Positions 10,734-36,089 of a DNA stretch of 64,000 nt are shown piece after piece. Where the stretch lies: NCBI GenBank assembly GCA_025642075.2, contig JAODUO010000076.1:527501-591500 (forward strand), read 5' to 3'. Source of the DNA: Ridgeia piscesae. Lineage: Eukaryota > Annelida > Polychaeta > Sabellida > Siboglinidae. The notes under the pieces are model-generated. The model worked only from the letters and a program-made list of their open reading frames with translations, had not been told where the DNA came from and ran no database searches. The translations under genes were made by a program, and so were the position numbers. Position 1 is the first letter of the stretch, and each line of letters starts with the position of its first letter.

Positions 10734-13700
10734 TCATACTGTGTCCAGAACACTCGCCATTTCTTTCAGCTGTTTCGAGAAATTCTGAAAAGAAACATGT
10801 ACATAAAGTATGTATATATTGTTCATATTTTGTGCATTGTTTTGTACGCTGTGATAACAGTCATGTTGATGACACAAAACATTATATCTGGTATTCGTGA
10901 AAATGTTCATAAATTTGGAAGAATAAAATGTTCAAAAAAAATTCTTATTTCACAACTATTAATTTTTTACTCGCATCGACATTTCGACCACCATTGGTGG
11001 TCTTCATCAGGAACAGTATCTTCACTGCTCGCCAGATGGCGTGGCGAGCAAACTGTTCCTGATGATGACCGCCGATGGTGGTCGAATTGTTCATGCGAGT
11101 AAAAAATGAATAGTTATGAAATAAGAAATTTGTTTGAACATGATATCTGGTGATTTCCAGATAAATTAGGGAATAATTTACTAAAATACATTAGCTCATA
11201 AGCCTGATTTTGCTCTTAACAATCATTTCGCTCTTTAACAGTGATTTATGGAAAAATTTCAACACCAAGATGATTTACTACAACACTCGCTGGTGTGTCA
11301 AAGAAATTGTTTCCTCTGATTTTGCATTTTTAGAAAGCTTGCATCAAACAATAATTAGACTAGTGACGTATTCTAGTCATGAGCTTGTTAGTGTGATAAA
11401 ATGGTTTAGTAGCTGTCCCCTTTTAGCTATGTGTACCTTCTAAGGTATCTGTCGATTTTTGTTTTTAAACATTCGTGCTACTAGCACCCACACAATCGGC
11501 AGATAACCTGTTCCGTTCTATTCACTTATAATACTTTGTGGCCTTTTAAATTACATGTTGATAATCTAGTTAATCTGGAGCAAGACTGGTCTTGATGTTT
11601 CCTCCATTCACCGATCCACACTCCCCTTTAACTCTCCATTCAGTCATTCCTTGCTCCCTCCCTCTGGCCCTCGTTCTTGTAATTTGCCAAGTCTCCTACA
11701 ATCTCCACACACATCGGTTCATGTATCAGTTTAGAAATTCTAAAGACATGAAAACAAAACTAATGTCCACCCGGCCCCCACCGTTACCTGGAACTGGGCA
11801 ATGGTCATCTCAAATGACCTGGTCTTCAGGTGACCAGAGGGCTCAGCGACCTTGATCGTCATGGTAACAAAGGGTGCGTTGAGGTTCTTGCAGGCGCTGG
11901 AGCCTGACAGACACGCCCAGCTTCCACTGTAGGTCAATGAGCTGTAAGAAACAACTATATGGATATGTGTGTGTACATACATGCATTTCTATGTTAACAG
12001 TTTCCTCTGAGATGCCTAGTACCTTTTTTTCACGAACTCATCCATTATCCAGTTAAGAAAAATGACGTTAATTTTGTTATCCAAAAGTGGGTATGGGATT
12101 ATACCAGTTTTAAGATTTATGCTGGACGTTAGATATACATAAATATTATTCATAATATTATGTATATTGTATGCAATTATTCAGAGGAACACCTAGCAAT
12201 TTGGCACAATTTATGTAACTTGCGTTAAAAATATTTTAAAAATTTATGGCACAGCAAAAAGTATTTACAAATACCACGGACTTATACGCATATAAGTCCG
12301 TGCAAATACTTAGCGAAATCGATTTCAGTGTCTGTGATTGTGCCAAGGTGTGCTGAGCATTCTGCGTCCTTTGTGTGCACAGCGATTTTCTGTGTCTCAC
12401 TATATAGAACGCTATTCAGAGGATGGCCAATTTTGTTAATGTACAAAGTATATAAAAAATGTGTACAATGTACTGAATACATTGATAGTCCTGCAAGATT
12501 ATGTCCAGATTTATATTTCTTCCAAAGGTCATGTGTTAATCCCTGATGGTTGTACAGGAAACAAATAAAAACATTCCACAATTATTCTTGAAATTATTAA
12601 CTTAAAAATGGAGAACACAACAAAATCCAACTCCCATTAAATGCACATAATTATATGCAAATGCTTACATTATCAATAGCCACATCTACGAAGAGCTATA
12701 CAGAACATCCATATCATTATTACCCTACATATAATATTACAAATGTTCAAGGTCTCATTCATTTTAAATACATTTGCTTTAGGAATGCATACAGTTGTTA
12801 TTCACATTGATTGAAGATGACAATTTGCACAATCCTTGTGTAGCAAATTTACATACGTAGTTTACATTAGTTTTTGTTTATATAAACAAGTTGTTTATAA
12901 AAGCACTGAATAAACGTTGAATCATCAATCTAGTGTACAGAGAATGTGCGGCATCCATTGGCAGTGCAAAAGAAAGTGTCAACATGACTTGGTAAATACG
13001 ATAGGTCAAGGGAATCAGCTGTCAGATATTCTAAGTAAATGCCGTAATGTTTGACAAAATTACACCATGTATGAACAAATGTTGTTTTTACTTAAAAAGG
13101 ACTGTATGTGCTAGCCACTAATGTGGTGAAATCGACTGAGTGAATGTGTCTGGCTGGCTGCATATAAAAGACAGTGATCCATGCACACATAAAGGTGTTT
13201 ATGAAGAAGATATGAAATATGTCACACACTGACATCATGATGCTGCTTCTAAAAATAGAAACAACCAGAAACACATAAAGTTGCCTTTTATATTTACAAA
13301 ACTGTTGTTTTACAAACGTAACCATCTACCCTAACAAAAACATGGTGGGTTAATACTTTGCTTAAAAAACAAGGCCTAGTTCTTGGATACATGTTTGACC
13401 TTGGCACTGGTGTGATGGGTGAAGCTTGTGTTCTTAACAAACCACCAACAAACCTTGGGCTTGGTCTGTGACGTACACCTGCGTCTGAGACACAGGTTTG
13501 TGGATCAACAACATACGTACCTTGCCAGTGTTGACACTGTGACAGCTCTGTTGTGACATCTCTGACAGCGCAGTCTGTAGAAACAGAACACCACACAGAT
13601 GACATCAATATCCCATCATTGGCTTTTATTGCTAACTGATGTATCCAGTATGTTGTGGTTTGTTTACGTCACAATCACAGCTACATGTGAAACGTCTGCA

Positions 13701-16700
13701 TAGCTTTATGTAGAGACCCGTCCACCCGTCATTTGGATGGATAAAAACGAATATGGACGGGTAGAAATATGGGTGGACGGGTGGTGGACGGGTAAAAAAA
13801 TTAAGGAGCAAAAAAGGTATTCCAAAACCTTAGATATTGTTAGTTATGCCTTGAAAGTGAGTGAAAATTGTGTCACATGTGTGTTTGTAGTCCATTTCAG
13901 GCCATCAGACACATTTAAACTTTGTAAACTGGCTTAACAGTTAACACCCATCATGTGTCCATCAAAACATATGTGACTGGCAATAATTTTATCCTGCATA
14001 AAGCCCTGAACGTCTGTCAAGCGTTGTTTTTACCAATAATGTTGCAAACGGTTAAAGACAGCAGTGTACGTGAATACCTTACTACTGCACATGTCATCTC
14101 CTAGAGCAGAAATTATTACACATCTTTCCTTTAGGTTGTTGTCATAACGATAACCTTCTGAAACCAGAATTTCAAAAAAATATGTACCACAAAAAGCATG
14201 TGTTCTGGCAGCCATTTTGTTGGTCGCTTGACAGAATTTGCTTTGCAATCAAGTCACATGATGGATAGGTGAATTGATGACAGGCTCTAACTGCATGCTG
14301 TATACATCATAATTAAACCATAGAGGGTGCCAGGGGGCTTGAGGGAACATGTCCCCTAGACCTTTGGAATTAGACTCATTTTGAATGTGCCCTGTTATGT
14401 AACCTCAAAAAAAAACTTGACTGTGCACACCTTAAGTCAGAAGAAGATAAAGTTATGGATTTTTAAAAATATTCAGTAGATCCTGTGGAGCTGAGGCAGC
14501 AGAGAAACTGAATTGGAGGTGGAATGGAGGCAAATATTTTCAAGGTTTTGGGCTGCCCCCTAGACAACTGTATCTGGATCTGCCACGGGAAACTGTCGAA
14601 ACATGTTAAAAGGATTTAAATATTTGCTAACCCATAATTAAATGGTTGATTTTAATAACTCATATAATAATTGATTAATCGTGATCAACTGTGTGCAAAT
14701 ATATTCAATTACAATAATTAAAAAAAAAAAAAAATTATAAAAGTTGTTTTTATACAAAATCACAGCTGTCTCCTTGGTGTTTTTGTTCATGAAGCGTATA
14801 CCTGTAGTAAGTTGGTTGGCAGAAGTAATGGAATTTGTGTGATTCCATTTCATAATTTCAAGTGAATACTGAAAGCCAGTTTTTATTCTTTGAAACTGGA
14901 CTTCCCACCCCCTGTATTTGTGCAGTGGGGTGGCAGTGTGATGGGGGGTCTAAACCAATGAGAAAGACCTTTTAAATTTTCCAGAACTGTTAACTGATGA
15001 GGTCAAACAGTCTGCTGGGTCGAAATTGGGAAATGGAACTTCTTTGAACAACAAAGGATATTGTGGTCTTTGCAGCCAATTGCTATGGTCTTAATAAACT
15101 AGCATGGAAAGACATCTGTTTGCAGGCAGCATCAACATCAATTTGCAGCCTGGCTGCAGACATCTACATAAATCCCTAAACAGCTTTTAAAATCTAATAC
15201 ATACGCAAGGTGCGAAATAAGGCTGGTCCGATTGTCTAGGACGAGTAGTTTTAGAGCTCGGACTAGTTAAGAGCAGTCCTTTTAAATAGTAAAAACATAC
15301 GCAGGACTAGTTATCTATAATGATGGACTACCAGCTAGCTAGAAGTATCGTGCACCCTACATACGATTTAAGTCAAATAAACCTGATATATTTATTATTT
15401 CTTAATCATGATTATACTTTCAACCCTGGATTTGTCCAATGCATTTTCCAACGTGACAGAAAATTTTCTCAAATTGCACAATATTACCGAAAATAGTGAA
15501 GTACTTTTAAGTAGCATAAAAAAATCAAAACTAACATACAATGAGTTTTTATCATGATTGATTTATTTCTATCGGCCTAATGTATCATACCACATATATT
15601 GGTATATATCAGTGTTGTACTATATATGTCATGTCTGAACAAATTATGTAGGAGTTACCTGTTGCTGCCAAAACTGTACGATTACAGCCACTGCCTCTTC
15701 ACTCCATGTGGCACTTCCTTGGAGTTGATTTGAGAGTTCATCTGCACCCAAACATCCTCTAGATGCAGTTCTGGATAAGATAGTTTGTGTACATGCCAGT
15801 ATACATAATCCCCAACGATCAATGTAGCACCAAAAGGCTGGTGTGAAAATATGGTAAAAAACTATTAAACAATCATAGAAATAATTTATGGTTTACTATC
15901 CAACTGAATAACTGCATACAACTTAACTACACAATCAAAGAAGTTAACTACTTAAATACAAAGGGTAATGTGGCTTTAACTGTCAATATACAAGCTGCTT
16001 TCTTAAATGTCTTTGTAAAATATATTTCTCAGTTGTAACTGTTGGTTAAAAACATCAAAATAATTATCATTTTACTGAGAAATAAAGATGCAAAAAGTTC
16101 TAGTGCAAGGGGCCAAATATATCAATTGACACACTTTTTCGCACCGAGATAAGACATGAGCCTCCTTACCTGTATATATGTGCAACAACATTCACTGCAC
16201 TCTGCACAGCCTCCTGGGTACATGAATACCCAGCAGACTGACATTTCTGAAAAAAATATTCTTATGTAAAGCAACAAAATTACATAGTAGTTACCAATTT
16301 GGATAACGAAACGTTTTGATTTATCAATACTGTTTTACTGCTTTAAACATGTTAGTGTTCATTCCGAAAACTAGTATTTCAAAACATTTTTGTTTCTTTT
16401 TTCATGGCTAAAACCAGATAGATTTTAGCTGTGTTTTTGTGGTTGTATAAGTTAATACTATCATTTAGCTTTCTACGGTACACAACATGACTGCTGTAAT
16501 GCATTAGTGTAGCTATAATTTTATTTTAAATAATTTCTCGTGTAAAATGCATTCCCTGGGTAAAACTTAAGCATTTATTTTACTACATAGCAGGACTAGT
16601 AAAGACATAAGTCTACTAGTCCTGCCAACAGTTTTACTTGTCTGGCAAAATATAAAAACCCCAAAAGATTTTTTTAAACCATTAAATTTTAATTTTCTTA

Positions 16701-18922
16701 AAAACCCCAAATTTTAAAATTTCATGAAAGTAACAAAGTAAATAAAGAAATAGCCAAAGTAATTAAATAAGAATTCAAAATATGATATTAAAAAATTTTT
16801 ATAATTGTGCTTCATTGACTAGTACTTCCTTACCAGATACAGGGCAGCCCACGATAAAGAATTTTCCATAATACTTCTGAAGACTGACCTCATATTATGG
16901 TGTTATGAAAACAGCTCTGCTGGACTGTATTATGAAAAAAAAATCACACCTATAGAAAATGATAGACATTTCAAAGAACTGTTAATCTTATGAATAATGC
17001 CCACACCAGTTCATTCCTGGAGGTCATACCTAAGAAAATGTCATCATTTATCAGTACATGAAGCTGTCACTGCTGTAGCCAGTTGTTCACTGGCAACAAT
17101 TTATCAATATTTTAATAACTAGGGATTCAGTTACACCCATAACCAGTGGATCGGTTATGGTAAGGGTCACTGTGATTACAAATGCTGGATTGACTATTGT
17201 AAGGTGATGTTGATTTGATTTTTGACAACCAGACTTAGTTATTAGGCAGGCTTACTAGTCTGCCCTTATCTTTACTAGTGTACAGGCTAACAGACTAGTA
17301 ACTTAGTAAGTAATTCTACCCCGGCATTCAATGTATATATCAAACTTGTCAACAAAGCTGTAAAAAATTGGGATTAGCTCTTGTAGGGAGATACAATTTT
17401 TTGGTCATGTGCATAAATACAAAACAAACAACTTTCTTTGAAATTGTGAATTTTACAGTTTCCTAAAATGTCAATAATTCTGCGATCAAATGATGCCAAT
17501 ATTAACACAACTAATTGACTAGAACTTGACTTACGCTGAGTAATGTGGCTGTGTCTATTATTCCTGTATCATGTTTGATAAACTTCAGAATCATTTGGCA
17601 CTGAAACAAAAGTAGCACAGGCTAGACAAGGATGTCAAACAATGAACTTGACATACATTAAAACATCCAGATAATCATAATTTTATATACTTATACCTAA
17701 ATAGCATTACAGTATATTTTTAATCATTGTAAAATACTGTTGTACACCCTAAATTGCACACAAATCTGAGAACCGTCAAACATTTTTCCTGATCATTGTT
17801 GCATTTTGCTTTCCGAGACACACAAACTAATTTTTGTGGGTGTAATAAGTAATGTCTATTTTCTGGAAAAAACATTCTTATACTAACATAAAAAAAGGGT
17901 TTTGGATTGTGTGGTCACTACCAATGGTGTGTTGTTATTACAATCAATATGGTTATTTCAATTTTTTTGTTTTGCTTTACTAATATGAAACATGTAGCAA
18001 TTAATGTCTGCTAGAGCCAATTCACTGTAGTACCAAATCACTATTTCGTAAAAAGGTAGTATGTTGTGGAAACTATTATGACCAATAAAAGTTAACTTTA
18101 TAAAATGCTAAAGATTAATTGCTACCATTAGTTCAGTTGAAAAAACTTTAGATATACAATAACTAAAACAATCCTTACCATTTCTGCTAAGACATCTTGC
18201 GGTAGTTTGTTGACGATTGCTGCAGCATCCGTGAAACCTGGGGTAAATAAAAAAATGCATACATTTGGGTTGGGAAACGAAACCTTCTCAGCAACTGAGA
18301 CATTAAAACTGTAACACTGAATAGTTGTACTAAACTGAAGTAAATCCATTACGCACACACACACACATACACGCACGAACACATGCACACACACACAGGA
18401 CAAACATTTGCGTACATACATATCATCATATGCAACCCACTGTTTCCAACCTGAGCATGTTTATTTGTATTATGGAGCATATCAATGTTAGCAATATATA
18501 TAAGTTTCAACGTTACAACCATCTTTTTGTGTGTGATGTGTTGGTTACACTACTTCTAAAGTTGCACGCAATGACCTTGTGTTGTCGTGCAGTTGTTGTT
18601 CAAAGATATGCGTAAGGGAATCGTAAACCGTAATGACGAAGCCATGGCCATAGTAATGTTATGGTATGTAGCCTGAGTGGGCAAGGAACTGGGTCATTGC
18701 CACCGCAGTGTGGGCAGTGGGGCATATTGACAATTTCAAAGTTCAAGTGGCACATGACGTGGTGGGCTTCAACGTTGTTGTCAATACAATTATGTTGACA
18801 CAAATTCGTTACATCAATGGAGTTTATGTGATGTGAAAGTGTGTCTTTTCGCGACACGCATTAACTGATTAAACACTTTGGCTACCTCCAGAGACTGCGT
18901 ACGCTGACATTACGTCTACCAT
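10734..18922 (-). CDS. COMMD6: COMMD6-like COMM domain protein (one apparent frameshift)
   Basis: Eight exons on the minus strand, in transcript order: 18922-18886, 18237-18179, 17600-17535, 16246-16170, 15758-15659, 13574-13521, 11941-11788, 10784-10734 (TGA). The start MVDVMSAYAVSGG and all phases fit. The product is about 198 residues: an N-terminal helical domain (NKLPQDVLAEMCQMILKF, then SGSATWSEEAVAVI-type sequence around GADELSNQLQ), then the COMM domain (LIDLQWKLGVSV, SFEMTIAQFQ, and the C-terminal NFSKQLKEMASVLDTV). The COMM domain most resembles COMMD6; human COMMD6 lacks most of the N-terminal domain, but non-mammalian forms carry it. COMMD proteins form the ring of the CCC/Commander complex for endosomal recycling. 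Exon 11941-11788 is 154 bp, one base off phase: the frame changes just after GVSV. Larger introns hold a palindromic element and short inverted repeats; the rest is featureless AT-rich sequence. Confidence 0.85.
10929..11140. mobile_element. 212-bp inverted-repeat element with hammerhead-like cores
   Basis: Left end TGTTCAAAAAAAATTCTTAT and right end are inverted copies, continuing through CACAACTATTAATTTTTTAC and TCGCAT. Inside each arm is a CTGATGA - 7-bp stem - GAAA arrangement: on the minus strand at 11010-10982 (CTGATGA, GACCACC/GGTGGTC stem, GAAA) and on the plus strand at 11059-11087, where GAAA has become GAAT. This layout is typical of the hammerhead ribozymes carried by Penelope-like elements. 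The element lies between the last two COMMD6 exons. Confidence 0.7.
12275..12302. repeat. Perfect 12-bp inverted repeat
   Basis: CACGGACTTATA, a CGCA loop and TATAAGTCCGTG form a perfect hairpin. Partly matching GTATTT and AAATAC flanks extend it outward. It lies in the COMMD6 intron 11942-13520. The role is unknown. Confidence 0.85.
16591..16624. repeat. Short inverted repeat, CAGGACTAGTA arms
   Basis: CAGGACTAGTA and TACTAGTCCTG flank a 12-bp loop. The same GCAGGACTAGTT string occurs at about 15301, and further ACTAGT sites lie at 15270-15320 and 17250-17300, so this COMMD6 intron region may hold a degraded repeat. Confidence 0.6.
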
Positions 18923-19250
18923 TTTGTACGACCCACATGATAATCATGTGACTGTGAAAATGGAAGTTCTACTAAATGTTTACAAGACCCGTAATACATT
19001 ATCAACACGTGCTGCTGCAATACACTTGATAAATATACTACTGTATACAACTGGTGTGCAAAGTCTACATCAGTTTGTGATTAACAAGTGTGTAAACTCG
19101 TCACGTGATACATACGGCCTAAGGTCACGTGGTCTGTGTTTATAAAGATGTTGACATGTTGCGCGTTAGCAGACCAAAACGTTCTTTGCTAATAGTTATA
19201 ACTTGACCGGCGAGTGAGTCCAGCGAATTGGATCACCTAGGATCTTAACA
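18923..19250. promoter_or_regulatory. Bidirectional promoter region, COMMD6 / TMEM144
   Basis: The start codons of COMMD6 (18922, -) and TMEM144 (19251, +) are 328 bp apart and point away from each other. The interval holds two GTCACGTG(A/G) E-boxes at 19100-19108 and 19124-19132, resembling the CLEAR element that TFEB/MITF factors bind at lysosomal genes in vertebrates. A TATAAA lies at 19141-19146, about 105 bp before the TMEM144 start codon. Shared regulation is inferred from spacing only. Confidence 0.6.
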
Positions 19251-33555
<14,305 letters not shown>

Positions 33556-34782
33556 ACAACTGGTCTCAGGGGGTGTTCTCCCCCTGGCAGCTAGCCTAGG
33601 GGCTGGGGGTTTGGTGGCACTTGCACATGTATGATAGGTTATTCCACATCACAGCCTGGGTATGATTGTGCATTGTTTGTGTGATGTTATAGGGTAGTTT
33701 TGTGGTTGTTTTGACAGGTGCATGTTTTGTTTCTGCACTATTCAACCATGTTTCTTTAAGGTTTATATGTGAATTATTTTTTAATGTCTGGGGTGGTATC
33801 TGTACACGAGATATATGTTTGTTTTGAATAATTGAATCAGTCATTCCAGAAAATACAGTTTATGGTTACACATCTTTTTCCAATGTTATGTTGAAAGAAA
33901 ACATTTAAGGCTAGGCTACTACCCCGGTAGTCACATGAGTCAGTTACTAAGTTTACAGCACCACCAAAGTAGTTGAAGACATGTTGTTTGAAATCAATTT
34001 ATATTGAAAAATGACAAGTGTTTGTTTATCTCAATTGTTCTAACTAGATCAACTGAAATACCAGAATATAAACCAAGATCTGCCAAGACTGATTCACTTT
34101 TAGCAGCGATACGCTGGACATATCGTTCAATACACTTTATGTTGCTGCTCGTGTGTGTGTATTTACAAATTATAATATTGCTATTTTTAGTCCTTGTATG
34201 TATATAGATCGGCACAGTTTGTACAATTTCTGCAGATGATGTTTTTGATGTATGATATGAAGATCTTTAAAATTGCACAACTATTTTTCAGGCCAATATC
34301 TCTGGCATGAAAGTACAGAATGTGTATTTTATATTTTACAGTGTGAAAGGTATTGTATTGAAATACACTTATGTTTTACTAATACTAATTCTACGTCTTG
34401 TTATAGCATAATGTGCTACAATGCAAATCTCTATGTATTAGCAATAACACAATATATCATATAACAAACAAAAACTTGGCCAATATGACCAAATATATAT
34501 AAATGACATGCTTATCCCTATCATTTATAGCCCACTGGTTGTAATATAGAGGTCTTACTGTAACATAGAAAGATGGTAGAACTGCACAACTTCCGACAAT
34601 GTACATGTGTACTTTGGAAGGATATTATATCTTTACAACTGCAACTATGTATATAGAATGTTTGTATGTATAGTTTTGTGTGTTTGTGTTAATGCATTTC
34701 AGTGGTATATATTTGTGTATTTAAGTATTCTGAGTTATGTTATCCTCTGAAGAATGCTGTTACTAATAGTTTTGTGTGAAAT

Positions 34783-34788
34783 AATAAA
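34783..34788 (+). terminator. Candidate TMEM144 polyadenylation signal
   Basis: AATAAA followed about 20 bp later by a GT-containing stretch (TTGTTCGTACATGTCCG). It is the best-placed signal after the TMEM144 stop, but earlier variants cannot be excluded. Confidence 0.5.
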
Positions 34789-35238
34789 AACTTAATTGTT
34801 CGTACATGTCCGTTTTCTGGCAGTGATTTTAAAAATATGATTTATCCAGGATTTCAACGTTTCATAACATAACATTTTTATTAATGCATTACTTTTTATT
34901 TATATAATCTGGGTAATAGTTGATTAAAATCAACATTAGTTAAAACCATTGTATTGGTTGAAACAACCTCATACTGTCATCCTGTCCAATCAAAAGCGTG
35001 GTTGCAAAATGAAAAAAATTCATGCAACGTTGCCAGATGGGAAATTATCACTAACTGAAATATCAGCGACCCATAAATAACACACTTCAAGTTTTATGAA
35101 TTTTAATAAAATATAAATATCAAACCTTCACAGCCAAGAATTTGTTTTTTGAAAATCCACATAGTTTCAGCATGCATCAACCTGTCACTGCCCTGTAATT
35201 ACTACCAGAATATTTACAAAACAACTAACTGAGTTCTG

Positions 35239-35244
35239 TTTATT
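35239..35244 (-). terminator. Candidate RTTN polyadenylation signal
   Basis: AATAAA on the minus strand about 850 bp downstream of the RTTN stop codon. Chosen by position only. Confidence 0.35.
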
Positions 35245-36089
35245 TCTCATTATGCATGTACAATAAATATAACACATCAAATATATTTTGACAAAATCCA
35301 CACACGCTCTAAATAAATACAAAGAATAATTAACATCAAGTAAGTGCAAAAACAATAGCATTCAAATAAATAAAACAAATAAATATGATTAATATTTTGT
35401 AAATCTTCTGTACTTATTTTCAACTTTGATACTCTACAGAAGCCTGCAAAATACAAAAATAAATAACGGCATAAATTAAGGGGTGATCTGATTACAGAGG
35501 TTGGTAAAAGAAAACATCAAGTGACCCTCTTCAAGCATGGCTGTGTTTTGGTGAGGCAGATGGTTTCTAGTTCTGGAATACCCCATTTAAATATATACAA
35601 ATCCATACATGTCAAAACAGTTTCCTTAATCCTTATGAGATAGACCAGGAAAATGTGTGTCGCATGACCCAATCAACTCTAGATGTTGCCAACTTTAGAC
35701 GTTCTCATAATATAAAAAGAAAAATGCGTTATATATTTATGACCATGTTTAAATCCAAACGAAGAAACAATTATTGTTTTAACCTGACCCAATTTCCAGT
35801 CCAAACACCAGATTATTTTCTTATTTAGGTTTAAAAACAAGTTTGGTGATGTAGAGCTAAATACAATATCAAGAAAATACTGAAATTCCTGTTGCTAAAA
35901 AATATTCCCAGGAAATGAAGAAAGAGAAAATGTTCCTATTTGTCAACCATCATCTTTGAGAAGATGAAATGAGTAAGAGGAATATGATTCTGGCTGCATC
36001 ATGACCTAAATAGTAAGCGTAGAGTTGGATGATACTGTACAAAAGGAACAGTTGGCGATGTTGAAACTGCAACATTGTTGACATCTTGA

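Larger units (their letters stand above)
33556..36089. other. Convergent 3' UTR / intergenic region TMEM144-RTTN
   Basis: No coding signal is seen over 2.5 kb. The TMEM144 3' UTR probably runs to the AATAAA at 34783-34788, 1.2 kb after the stop. The RTTN 3' UTR probably enters from the right; an AATAAA on the minus strand lies at 35244-35239, about 850 bp after its stop. Sequence between these sites is plain AT-rich DNA. Confidence 0.6.
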
